Below are positions 25,622 to 33,022 of a stretch of DNA of 64,000 nucleotides, piece by piece (within the stretch, counting starts at the first letter, position 1; every line of letters begins with the position of its first letter). The DNA lies in the NCBI RefSeq assembly GCF_000383915.1, contig NZ_KB912942.1:5420367-5484366 (forward strand), read 5' to 3'. The notes beneath the pieces were generated by a model. The model did no database searches, was not told where the DNA came from, and saw only the letters and a list, made by a program, of their open reading frames with translations. Source of the stretch: Amycolatopsis benzoatilytica AK 16/65 (GTDB taxonomy: Bacteria > Actinomycetota > Actinomycetes > Mycobacteriales > Pseudonocardiaceae). Position numbers and translations under genes: made by a program.

Positions 25622-26288
25622 GCGCGTCTCCGGCGTCGATGCGGTAGCCGACCCCGGCGACGGTCGCGATCAGCCATGGCTCGCCGAGCCGTTTCCGCAG
25701 TGCCGAGACGGTGATCCGGACGGCGTTGGTGAACGGGTCAGCATTCTCGTCCCAGGCCCGCTCCAGCAGCTCCTCGGCGCTGACCACGCCGCCCTCCGCG
25801 CCGACCAGTACTTCCAGCACGGCGAACTGCTTGCGGGTGAGCGCGACGTACCGGCCGTCCCGGTAGACCTCGCGGCGGAACGGGTCCAGCCGCAGGCCGG
25901 CGATCTCCCGCACCGGCGGCCGGCTGTGCGCCCGCCTGCGATCCAGCGCGCGCAGCCGGACCACGAGCTCGCGCAGTTCGAACGGCTTGGTGAGGTAGTC
26001 GTCGGCACCGAGTTCGAACCCGGAGACCTTGTCGTCGAGCCGGTCCGCGGCGGTCAGCATCAGGATCGGCAGGCCGCTGCCGGACGCGACCACGTGCCCG
26101 GCGATCTCGTCGCCGGACGGGCCCGGGATGTCCCGGTCCAGCACCGCGATGTCGTAGCTGTTGACGCGCAGCATCTCCAGCGCGGTGTCTCCGTCGCCGG
26201 CCAGGTCGGCGGCGATCGCTTCCAGCCGCAGCCCGTCCCGGATCGCCTCGGCCAGATAGGGCTCGTCCTCGACGATCAGCACGCGCAT
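25614..26288 (-). CDS. vanR: VanR response regulator (OmpR family)
   Basis: 224 residues. The receiver domain has E7-D8 and phospho-acceptor D51 (VLDRDIPGPSG). The OmpR winged helix at about 130-220 contains FAVLEVLVGAEGGVVSAEELLERAW and the FTNAVRITVSALRKRLG recognition helix. It should activate vanHAX-murG and vanY through the matching boxes at 20847 and 26314. It is divergent from vanY. Confidence 0.93.
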   Translation of the reverse strand: MRVLIVEDEPYLAEAIRDGLRLEAIAADLAGDGDTALEMLRVNSYDIAVLDRDIPGPSGDEIAGHVVASGSGLPILMLTAADRLDDKVSGFELGADDYLTKPFELRELVVRLRALDRRRAHSRPPVREIAGLRLDPFRREVYRDGRYVALTRKQFAVLEVLVGAEGGVVSAEELLERAWDENADPFTNAVRITVSALRKRLGEPWLIATVAGVGYRIDAGDARG

Positions 26289-26313
26289 GTCCTCGAACCT
26301 ACGCGTCGGCGGG

Positions 26314-26368
26314 TATCGCTGGCATATCCGAAACCGCGTACGCGCTGGCAACGCCGGCTTGCCTTCAC
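26314..26368 (+). promoter_or_regulatory. VanR-responsive promoter box upstream of vanY
   Basis: Second copy of the 55-bp van box, starting TATCGCTGGC and ending TTCAC, at the same distance from its downstream ATG as the vanH copy. It also lies in the divergent vanR leader. Confidence 0.75.
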
Positions 26369-26376
26369 TGCTTCGC

Positions 26377-26865
26377 ATGACCCGCAGCGAAGCAGCCACC
26401 ACGACCGCCACCGCACTCGGCGAGGCCGATGGCGCGATCCCGCCCGGCACGACAGTCTTCTCGAACGTTCCGGCGGTGGCGAATCTCGACCCTCGTTTCC
26501 GCGTCGCGCTGCAGGAGGCGGCGAAGGACGCCGTGGCGGACGGGGTCGAGTTCCGGGTGAACAGCGGCTGGCGATCCCCGGCCTACCAGAATCATCTGCG
26601 CCGCAAGGCGATCGCCAAGTACGGCTCCGAGGAGGAAGCCGCTCGGTGGGTGGCCACCGCGGACAAATCCGCGCACGTGCGCGGGCAGGCGATCGACCTC
26701 GGACCGGCTGCCGCGCAGGCGTGGCTTTCGCGGCACGGCGCCCGGTACGGGTTGTGCCAGATCTATCGCAACGAACCCTGGCATTACGAACTGCGCCCCG
26801 AGGCGATCGAGCACGGCTGCCCGCCGATGTACGCCGACCCGTCCGAGGATCCGCGCCTGAACTGA
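26377..26865 (+). CDS. vanY: VanY-type D,D-carboxypeptidase/dipeptidase
   Basis: 162-residue M15-family zinc peptidase. Zinc ligands H100 and D107 (SAHVRGQAIDLG), catalytic E133 and ligand H136 (NEPWHYEL), and the substrate Arg in NSGWRSPAYQ are visible. It trims terminal D-Ala from residual pentapeptide precursors. No signal peptide or membrane anchor is evident, unlike enterococcal VanY, so it may act in the cytoplasm on nucleotide precursors. The promoter box shared with vanH places it in the VanR regulon. Confidence 0.88.
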   Translation: MTRSEAATTTATALGEADGAIPPGTTVFSNVPAVANLDPRFRVALQEAAKDAVADGVEFRVNSGWRSPAYQNHLRRKAIAKYGSEEEAARWVATADKSAHVRGQAIDLGPAAAQAWLSRHGARYGLCQIYRNEPWHYELRPEAIEHGCPPMYADPSEDPRLN

Positions 26866-26866
26866 C

Positions 26867-26890
26867 CCATATTCTAGTGCTAGAATATGG
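26867..26890. promoter_or_regulatory. Palindromic operator overlapping the PadR start codon
   Basis: CCATATTCTAG and CTAGAATATGG are perfect 11-bp arms around a central TG. The ATG of the regulator is inside the right arm, so bound repressor would cover the start of a probably leaderless message. Confidence 0.75.
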
Positions 26891-28032
26891 CCGTGTCCCT
26901 CACCGACGCCGAGCTGACCGTGCTGGGCCTGCTCGTCGAGCAGCCTCGGCACGGGTACGAGCTGGAGCAAGTGATCGAACAACGCGGCATCCGCTCTTGG
27001 ACCGCACTCGGTTTCTCGTCCATCTACTACTTGCTCGACAAGCTCGCGAAGCGCGGCCTGATCGAAGCAGTCGGCGCACCGCGGTCCGGAAAGTCGCGCG
27101 CCACCTTCCAGGCGACCGAGTCCGGCCGAACCCAGTGCGCGGACGCCACCCGCGAAGCGCTCGCGGCGCTTACCCCGGTCCGCGCACGCGTGCTCATCGC
27201 GATGGCCAACAGCCCGGGCTTGCCGGACGCAGACGTCACGGCCGGCCTCACCACGCGGCTCGCCGCGTTGCGCGAACAGATCGCCGAAGTCCAGGCGACC
27301 CGTTCCGCACAGGAGCCGCTTCCCGCGGCCGCCGCGGCGATTTTCGACTACAGCGAGGCCATGCTCACCGCCGACCTCGCTTGGACCGAAGGCGTGCTCA
27401 CCCAGGAGACAACATTGGAGAAATACGACGTCAAGAAGGCCCACCGGGCGCTGTACGCGCCTCCGAAGGACGAGTTCTCCGTCGTCGACGTGCCTGCGCT
27501 CCAATACCTGGCCGTCGACGGCCATGGCGACCCGAACACCGCGCCGGAGTACGTGAACGCGGTCGAAGCGCTGTACGGAGTGGCGTACGCGGTGAAGTTC
27601 GCCTGCAAGAAGACACTCGGCCAAGACAGCGTTGTCGGGCCGCTGGAAGGACTGTGGCGCGCGAAGGACCCGTCAGTGTTCCTCACCCGACGCAAAGAAG
27701 AGTGGGACTGGACCATGATGATCAGCCAGCCGGACTGGGTGACCGCGGAGATGGTCCAGCGCGCCGTCGAGAGCGTCGCGAAGAAAAAGGACAACGCGGC
27801 ACTCGCCAAACTGCGGCTGCGCACGCTCGAAGAGGGGAAGAGCGTCCAGATCCTCCATGTCGGCTCGTACGACGACGAGGCGCCGACGCTGGACCGGCTG
27901 CACCGCGAGTATCTGCCGAGCCACCAGCTCACGTTCAACGGCGATCATCACGAGATCTACCTGAGCGACCCGCGGCGCACCGCGCCGGAGAAGCTCAAGA
28001 CCGTCCTGCGGCAGCCGGTGAAGGACGCCTGA
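26887..28032 (+). CDS. PadR-family repressor fused to a GyrI-like ligand-binding domain
   Basis: 381 residues. Residues 1-175 are a PadR winged helix (LTVLGLLVEQPRHGYELEQVI, SSIYYLLDKLAKRGLIE) with its helical tail. From about 178 (YDVKKAHRALYAPP) to the end is a GyrI-like small-molecule-binding domain that normally occurs as a separate protein of about 200 residues. The fusion is in frame without a stop or start between the parts. The protein probably represses itself through the palindrome at its start codon and is relieved by a hydrophobic ligand. Confidence 0.85.
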   Translation: MAVSLTDAELTVLGLLVEQPRHGYELEQVIEQRGIRSWTALGFSSIYYLLDKLAKRGLIEAVGAPRSGKSRATFQATESGRTQCADATREALAALTPVRARVLIAMANSPGLPDADVTAGLTTRLAALREQIAEVQATRSAQEPLPAAAAAIFDYSEAMLTADLAWTEGVLTQETTLEKYDVKKAHRALYAPPKDEFSVVDVPALQYLAVDGHGDPNTAPEYVNAVEALYGVAYAVKFACKKTLGQDSVVGPLEGLWRAKDPSVFLTRRKEEWDWTMMISQPDWVTAEMVQRAVESVAKKKDNAALAKLRLRTLEEGKSVQILHVGSYDDEAPTLDRLHREYLPSHQLTFNGDHHEIYLSDPRRTAPEKLKTVLRQPVKDA

Positions 28033-28038
28033 CGCAGA

Positions 28039-28071
28039 AAGCGCGGCAACTGCCAGGCAGTTGCCGCGCTT
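28039..28071. terminator. Hairpin terminator after the PadR fusion gene
   Basis: AAGCGCGGCAACTGCC and its complement GGCAGTTGCCGCGCTT with almost no loop. It lies between two convergent genes and may serve both; no long T-tract follows. Confidence 0.65.
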
Positions 28072-28088
28072 CCCGAGCCGTCCGCCGC

Positions 28089-28214
28089 TTACTGGCAGGC
28101 TTCGCAGTCCGGATCGTCGATCCGGCAGGCTGCGCCGTCGGTGAGCGGGAAGTCGAAGTCCTCGAGCTGAGGCACGACCGGGGCGGCTTCTTCTGGCGTG
28201 GTGGGAGCAGACAT
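28089..28214 (-). CDS. 41-residue Cys-containing acidic peptide, unknown
   Basis: Small open frame starting MSAPTTPEEAAP and ending RIDDPDCEACQ just before a TAA. The N-terminal two-thirds is acidic and Pro-rich; the last 12 residues carry three cysteines (C30, C37, C40) with the spacing C-x6-C-x2-C. The layout (leader-like front, Cys-rich tail) resembles a ribosomal peptide precursor or a small metal-binding peptide. No modifying enzyme is adjacent. No Shine-Dalgarno is visible. CCGGTTG and CAACCGG arms lie immediately upstream, and TACAAC could be a -10 giving a leaderless message. I do not recognise the family with certainty. Confidence 0.5.
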   Translation of the reverse strand: MSAPTTPEEAAPVVPQLEDFDFPLTDGAACRIDDPDCEACQ

Positions 28215-28278
28215 ACCGGTTGTAGCGCAACCGGCGCCGAGACATTCCGTGACGCCCGCCACAGTCCGGTTGCCCAGG

Positions 28279-28674
28279 TCAGGCCACCCAGCCGGGCAGA
28301 ATCTTGGCCCCGTCAGCGCTCGCGCACGCCGGAACCGCGCCGGTCCAGTGCACCCGGGTGGTCGCCGGCGCGCACACGATCGCGGCCAGCCCGTCGGTGG
28401 TGCGGATTTGCCGCGGCACGTCCGCGGGCATGATCACAGTGTCGCCCGCCGCCACGGTCGAAGTTTCGCCGTCGAGCGTGATGTGCGCGCCGCCGTCGAG
28501 AACCGTCCACACCTGCTCGGCGTCGAACGCGTGCACCGGCCCGGCCGCGCCGGGGTCCATGTCGACCCGCCACACCGCCTGCTGGCTGCCGCCTTGCGTC
28601 GCCGAGGCGAAGGTGGTCATCACCGCGTTCGGGGTTTCCGTCCGGCGGGCTTCGGCGGTCCGGATCACAGTCAT
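28279..28674 (-). CDS. Cupin-domain protein
   Basis: 131 residues forming one small beta-barrel cupin (GPVHAFDAEQVWTVLDGGAHITLDG, AGDTVIMPADVPRQI). The first histidine motif is partly kept (H, E/Q). It is divergent from a MarR regulator and shares its operator, so it is likely the MarR target. Start at 28674 after GGAGG. Substrate unknown. Confidence 0.82.
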   Translation of the reverse strand: MTVIRTAEARRTETPNAVMTTFASATQGGSQQAVWRVDMDPGAAGPVHAFDAEQVWTVLDGGAHITLDGETSTVAAGDTVIMPADVPRQIRTTDGLAAIVCAPATTRVHWTGAVPACASADGAKILPGWVA

Positions 28675-28692
28675 CTGGGGTTCCTCCAGTAA

Positions 28693-28736
28693 GATAGACA
28701 ATCGAGTTGTCCATATAGTCAACGAGGTTGTCTATC
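28693..28736. promoter_or_regulatory. MarR operator in the cupin/MarR divergent promoter
   Basis: Outer arms GATAGACAA (28693-28701) and TTGTCTATC (28728-28736), with inner half-sites GAGTTGTC and GTCAACGAG forming two overlapping GACAAC-type dyads. It ends directly at the MarR start codon. Confidence 0.65.
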
Positions 28737-29207
28737 ATGTCAAGTGATCCGCCCGGATTCGAGCTGCCGCTGCGCCTGCTGTTCGGATTCCGCAGCCTGA
28801 TCGACGATCTGCATGCCGAGCTCGCGAAGCAGGGGCACGCCGGACTTCGGCCGATGTACGGGTTCGTCTTCCAGGCGATCGGCCGCCACGGCACGACGGC
28901 GGTCGAGCTCGGGCACACGCTCGGAGTGTCCAAACAGGCCGCCGGCAAGACGATCGACACACTGGAACGGCTCGGTTACGTCTACCGCGAACGCGACCCC
29001 GGCGACGGCCGGCGGATGCTGGTGCGGCTGACCGATCACGGAATCGACTGCCTGGCGAAGTCGGCGCGGATCTTCGATCAGCTGCGCGCGCAGTGGGCGG
29101 AACAACTGGGCGCACAGCGGCTTCGCGCCCTGGAAGAGGACCTGCGGAAGGTCGCTTCACCGGGCTCGGCGCGGCTGGATGTGCCCGGCTGGTTCTCCGG
29201 TCAATGA
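28737..29207 (+). CDS. MarR-family transcriptional regulator
   Basis: 156 residues with the MarR winged helix (TAVELGHTLGVSKQAAGKTIDTLERLGYVYRERD then the wing GDGRRMLVRLTDHG). It probably represses itself and the divergent cupin gene through the adjacent dyad. The ATG at 28737 abuts the operator; no Shine-Dalgarno is seen, consistent with a leaderless mRNA. Confidence 0.88.
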   Translation: MSSDPPGFELPLRLLFGFRSLIDDLHAELAKQGHAGLRPMYGFVFQAIGRHGTTAVELGHTLGVSKQAAGKTIDTLERLGYVYRERDPGDGRRMLVRLTDHGIDCLAKSARIFDQLRAQWAEQLGAQRLRALEEDLRKVASPGSARLDVPGWFSGQ

Positions 29208-29713
29208 CACTTGACGCCGTGCCGGACGAACAGTTGGATCTCTCCATGCAGCGAAGACTTCTGGCGGCGTCGGCGATCGCCGTCGGCGGCGCGGCGATCG
29301 CCGTGACGGCAGCTCTGGCGGCCAGCAGCGGCCCAGCGAATCCCCCGATACCGCAAGCACATTCAGCGATCAGCTCGACCCCGCCCGCTCCCCCGGCGTC
29401 CGTTGCACATCCTTCGTCGGCCGCGCCCGTGCCCTCACCTGCGCCCGCCGTGCCGGTGGTCGACGCGCCTCCGGTACACCACGCCAGTCCAACGCCCCGA
29501 ACAGCGCATTCGACGCGTTCGACGCGTTCGGGATACGCGCCGAGCGACGCCGTCCGCTACCGCGTCTACCAAGAGCCGCTCAACCCGCGGCCGCAAGGAC
29601 AACAGGCCAGCGCCTGCTGCCAGCCCGGCACGAAGTCTCCCGCCACCGGCGCGTCCGACTCGCCGATCACCACCCCGACCCCGCTGCCGAATCCGGCGGT
29701 CCACCAGCCCTAG
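29204..29713 (+). CDS. Putative secreted Pro/Ala/Ser-rich protein, unknown
   Basis: 169 residues from the ATG at 29204, which overlaps the MarR stop (ATGA); the ATG at 29246 is an alternative that puts basic residues QRR directly before a hydrophobic helix. The rest is low-complexity Pro/Ser/Ala with a Tyr/Arg-containing stretch (AVRYRVYQEPLNPRPQ) and a CC pair near the end. Probably exported or cell-wall associated. No family recognised. Confidence 0.5.
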   Translation: MTLDAVPDEQLDLSMQRRLLAASAIAVGGAAIAVTAALAASSGPANPPIPQAHSAISSTPPAPPASVAHPSSAAPVPSPAPAVPVVDAPPVHHASPTPRTAHSTRSTRSGYAPSDAVRYRVYQEPLNPRPQGQQASACCQPGTKSPATGASDSPITTPTPLPNPAVHQP

Positions 29714-29757
29714 TCAGCCACGATGAGTGTCCAGCGCCAAGGTCCGCCGATCGGTCC

Positions 29758-30585
29758 TCAGCGAAGGCTCATCGGCGGAACCGTCGCGCCGCGCAACGCG
29801 AGCGCGTCGATCGTCTCCGGCCGGTACCGCAGCCCCGGCAGCCGTTCCGTCATCGTCTCCAGCGGGTTCTCCCGGTCCGTCCCGAAGAAGAACGCCCACT
29901 CGTGCTCCGCGGAACCGAAGTAAACCGGTGCCGGGAACACCTTCTCGAACCGCCGCCAGCACTTCACCAAAGTCGAGTTCCGCCACAACGTGGGGCAGCC
30001 GCCCTGGTAGGCCACCACCCCGCCAGACGTCAGCAGCGACCGGCAGGACGCCAAGAATTCCGTCCCGTACAAGCGGTTGTGCTGCGCATCGAGGTCGTCC
30101 TGCTCGTCCGGCAGGTCGACCACCACGATGTCGTACTTCTCGCCGCACCTGCGCACGTATTCCCACCCGTCGGCGTACCGCACCCGGACCGGCCCCTCGC
30201 CGCGCTCCGCTCGTGCCAGCTCGTCCGGCGAATAGCCGTAGGGAAGGTGCTCCGCGCACAACCGGACCGCTTCCGCGTCGATGTCCACGTGGTCCACCGA
30301 AGCCCCGGCCGCCGCCGCGATCTGCGACGCGACGCCTTCGCTGGAACCGACGATCAGCACCCGGTCCACAGTGGACGCCAGCAGCAACGCCGGGACCAGC
30401 AGCGCTTCGTGGTACACCAGCTGACTGAACTCGGTGCTCTGCCGCTCGTCGTCGCAGAACAGCGAAACCCCTTGCGCGGTGGTCCCGATCACCAGATGCT
30501 GGTATTCGGTCCGGGTGTCGGCCAGCACGTCCGAGACGTGCCACCGCCGGGTCACGCCCTGCCCGACCGGTTCCTCGATGTTCAC
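29758..30585 (-). CDS. speE: Spermidine synthase (SpeE family)
   Basis: 275-residue aminopropyltransferase that joins the aminopropyl group of decarboxylated SAM to putrescine. It has the SpeE fold: the N-terminal strands with the QSTEFSQLVYHEALLVPALL element, the nucleotide motif VLIVGSSEGVA, HVDIDAEAVRL and the aspartate loop DIVVVDLPDEQDD. The GTG at 30585 overlaps the stop of the preceding fusion gene, so all spermidine steps from ornithine lie on one transcript. Confidence 0.86.
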   Translation of the reverse strand: MNIEEPVGQGVTRRWHVSDVLADTRTEYQHLVIGTTAQGVSLFCDDERQSTEFSQLVYHEALLVPALLLASTVDRVLIVGSSEGVASQIAAAAGASVDHVDIDAEAVRLCAEHLPYGYSPDELARAERGEGPVRVRYADGWEYVRRCGEKYDIVVVDLPDEQDDLDAQHNRLYGTEFLASCRSLLTSGGVVAYQGGCPTLWRNSTLVKCWRRFEKVFPAPVYFGSAEHEWAFFFGTDRENPLETMTERLPGLRYRPETIDALALRGATVPPMSLR

Positions 30586-32090
30586 TTGCCGTCCTGTCCT
30601 CTGTGGATAGTGGTGATCCGGGAAACGCCCGCACCGAGCTGGTCCCGCAGCAGCTGCACGGCCAGCTCCGGATCCGCTCGCCGTCCGCAGGTGAACACGT
30701 CGACGAACACCGACCCGTTCTCCGGGTACGTGTGGATCGACGCGTGCGACTCCGAAAGCAGCGCCACCACGGTCACTCCGTGCGGCTCGAACTGTTTGAA
30801 CGTCAGGTCGCACACCGTCGCGCCGGCCTTGTCCAGCGCCCGTTCCAGGCTCTCGCACAACAACGCCGGATCGTCCAGGACGTCAGCCGCGACCCCGGAG
30901 AACTCCGCCAGCACATGCCGTCCGGCGAACTCCCCGACGTCTCCGGCGTCCCCGCCGACGAAGTACGTCCGCAGCGGCGGAAATCCGTTGAACGACACCG
31001 AAGAGTAGCTCTGCGTGTACGCTCCGGCATCGAGAAGGTCGACGTGATCCCCGCCCCGCAGCGCCAACGGCAGCCGGTAGGGGGTGCGCTGGTAGAGCAC
31101 GTCGTCTCCGTCGCAGGTCGGCCCCGCCACCACGACCGGTCCGTCCGGCCCGCCGTCGTGTGCGGTCACCAGCCGGTACGCGATCGCCTCGTTCTCCGTC
31201 TCGGCAAGCCCGCTGTAGCGGCCGATGTCGAGGTACACCCAGCGCCGTTCGTCGTCGGCTGCCTTGCGGGATACCAGCACGACCTCGCTGCGGATCATCC
31301 CCGCCGACGCCACCACCGCCCGCCCCGGTTCGAACGACAACGCCGGTGCCACCGCGAAATGCCGCGCGACCGACTCCCGAACGGCCGTCGCGTACTCGCT
31401 CCACGGCGGCGCGTCGCTCACATAGCCGACCGGGAATCCGCCGCCGATGTTCAACCCCCGCAACGACACTCCGTGCTCCGCCACGGCCCGGGAGATGCGC
31501 GCCGCCGCCGCGATCCCGATGTCCCACGCCGCCGGGTCGAGATGCTGCGACCCGACGTGGAACGCCACCCCTTCCGGATCGAGCCCGAGCTCCGCCGCCT
31601 GGACGAGCAACTCGACCGCCATCTCCGGCGCACAGCCGAACTTGCGCCCGAACGGCGTCAACGCCCCCGGACTGTCCACGAGAATCCGGCAGGAGACCGT
31701 CGATCCCGGCGCATGCTCGGCGATGTTCCGCAGATCTTCCGCACTGTCAAAGGCAAAACGCCGGACTCCGACCCGGTGTGCGTACGCGATGTCACGAGCT
31801 TTCTTGATCGTGTTGCCGTAGGAAAGCGCCTCCGGCGCCACTCCTTGCCCGAGGCAAAGCTCGATCTCTTCCCACCCGGCGACGTCGAACCCGGCCCCCG
31901 CCTGGCGCACCGCGCGGATCACCTCCGGCGCCGGATTGGCCTTGACCGCGTAGTACATCCGGGCTTCCGGAAGCACCCGCTGAAGCCGTTCGCAGTTCTC
32001 CCGCACCGTGTCCAGATCGACCACGAGACACGGCGTCGGCGGATCCCGGTCGTCGAGAAACGCCCGACACCGCTGCTGAGCTTCAGTCAC
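30582..32090 (-). CDS. Bifunctional ornithine decarboxylase / S-adenosylmethionine decarboxylase fusion
   Basis: 502 residues. Residues 1-385 form a fold III PLP decarboxylase: K50 in YYAVKANP, HVGSQ, GGGFPVGY, GPTCDGDDVLY. Residues about 395-500 are a prokaryotic AdoMet decarboxylase (SpeD). S448 in ESHASIHTYPE is the predicted self-cleavage serine that becomes pyruvoyl; H453 and C468 fall at the spacings of H68 and C83 in the Thermotoga enzyme. It would make putrescine and decarboxylated SAM for the next gene. Substrate preference of the PLP half (ornithine versus lysine or arginine) is inferred. The GTG start is very close to a TATACT box. Confidence 0.85.
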   Translation of the reverse strand: MTEAQQRCRAFLDDRDPPTPCLVVDLDTVRENCERLQRVLPEARMYYAVKANPAPEVIRAVRQAGAGFDVAGWEEIELCLGQGVAPEALSYGNTIKKARDIAYAHRVGVRRFAFDSAEDLRNIAEHAPGSTVSCRILVDSPGALTPFGRKFGCAPEMAVELLVQAAELGLDPEGVAFHVGSQHLDPAAWDIGIAAAARISRAVAEHGVSLRGLNIGGGFPVGYVSDAPPWSEYATAVRESVARHFAVAPALSFEPGRAVVASAGMIRSEVVLVSRKAADDERRWVYLDIGRYSGLAETENEAIAYRLVTAHDGGPDGPVVVAGPTCDGDDVLYQRTPYRLPLALRGGDHVDLLDAGAYTQSYSSVSFNGFPPLRTYFVGGDAGDVGEFAGRHVLAEFSGVAADVLDDPALLCESLERALDKAGATVCDLTFKQFEPHGVTVVALLSESHASIHTYPENGSVFVDVFTCGRRADPELAVQLLRDQLGAGVSRITTIHRGQDGK

Positions 32091-32098
32091 GACGCCGA

Positions 32099-32104
32099 AG
32101 TATA
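32099..32104 (-). promoter_or_regulatory. -10 box of the spermidine operon, leaderless
   Basis: TATACT on the minus strand ends eight bases before the GTG at 32090. A start point 6-8 bases downstream would coincide with the start codon, so the mRNA is probably leaderless. No ribosome-binding site is present. Confidence 0.5.
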
Positions 32105-32123
32105 GGTTGCCCGGTGCGGTTCT

Positions 32124-32894
32124 TCACCCGTTCAGCAGCTCCCCGAGCCGTCGCCGCGCGAACTCCACGAACGCACCGCTGTCCATCACCCGGCACTCCG
32201 CCGCCCCGATCCGCCCGATCCGCACCTCGCCCGCCGCCTCGAACTCCGCCCCGACCTGAGGGAAAAACCGCCCGTTGTCGTCTCCGACGTCACCGGTCCG
32301 CACCCACACTCGCTCGCCGTCCACGAGGTAAGGAAACCGCCGCACCTTCCGCCGGTGATGCGGCACCAGCGACTCCGCGTAGTGCAGGAACGAGTTCCGG
32401 TTGTGCCCGACCCCGATCAACACGATCTGCGCGCCGTGCCGGTGCATCCAGTCGAACGGAGACCCCACTCCGACCGCGTACCCGAGCGGTTGCTGCGCGG
32501 TCACCTCAGCCGCCCGCTTCCCCACCGCGGCAACAGACGCCTGCGGATGCCGGCTGCGAAACCGCCCCTGCCAACCCAGAACCGCGTTGGGAACCGCTCC
32601 CATCGCAGTGGGGAAATCCGGATGGAATAACGGAACCCGATCCCGGGCCGCGTCCACCGCGGAATCGCCCGCCCCGCCGTGCAACGGAAACGGGTCAGCG
32701 ATCTCCCCGGTAAACGCCGGAACCACCAGCGTCCCGTCCGTGCCCACCGCCCGCAACACACCGCGCACCACCGCCGCTGCGCCGCCGGCAACCTCCCCCA
32801 AGGCAGACAACGACGAATGCACGATCACCACGCCGCCTTCCACCACCCCCAACCGCCGCAACCCGTCACCCACCTGGGCAGCATCCACCACCAC
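32124..32894 (-). CDS. AAC(3)-family aminoglycoside N-acetyltransferase-like protein
   Basis: 256 residues of the antibiotic-acetyltransferase (Yokd/AAC(3)) fold: VVIVHSSLSALGEVAGGAAAVV near the start, GTLVVPAFTGE, RSRHPQASVAAVG and the HNRNSFLHYAE region. Members transfer acetyl from acetyl-CoA to an amino group of aminoglycosides or other small molecules; the natural substrate is not evident. The start is one of three consecutive GTGs (32894, 32891, 32888) after a G-rich stretch. A REP-like palindrome lies just upstream. Confidence 0.8.
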   Translation of the reverse strand: MVVDAAQVGDGLRRLGVVEGGVVIVHSSLSALGEVAGGAAAVVRGVLRAVGTDGTLVVPAFTGEIADPFPLHGGAGDSAVDAARDRVPLFHPDFPTAMGAVPNAVLGWQGRFRSRHPQASVAAVGKRAAEVTAQQPLGYAVGVGSPFDWMHRHGAQIVLIGVGHNRNSFLHYAESLVPHHRRKVRRFPYLVDGERVWVRTGDVGDDNGRFFPQVGAEFEAAGEVRIGRIGAAECRVMDSGAFVEFARRRLGELLNG

Positions 32895-32933
32895 GAACCC
32901 CCATCCGCTCAACCGACGCGGCAACCCTATCCG

Positions 32934-32988
32934 GTCCGTGAAGGGCCCCTTGCGGGAATTGGATTCCCTCAAGGGGCCCTTCACGGAC
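32934..32988. repeat. REP-like palindrome, near perfect
   Basis: GTCCGTGAAGGGCCCCTTGC paired with CTCAAGGGGCCCTTCACGGAC around a GGGAATTGGATTCCC core. Located after the P450 gene's 3' end and before the acetyltransferase. Confidence 0.9.
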
Positions 32989-33022
32989 TACCCCAGCAAA
33001 CCCCAGAAAGTCCTCAACAGCC

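Noticed and set aside
28089..28214. Mycofactocin precursor peptide MftA
   Set aside because: Size is similar and mycofactocin-type genes are in the window, but the C-terminus lacks the MftA core ending in Val-Tyr (IDGMCGVY type) and no mftB/C follow.
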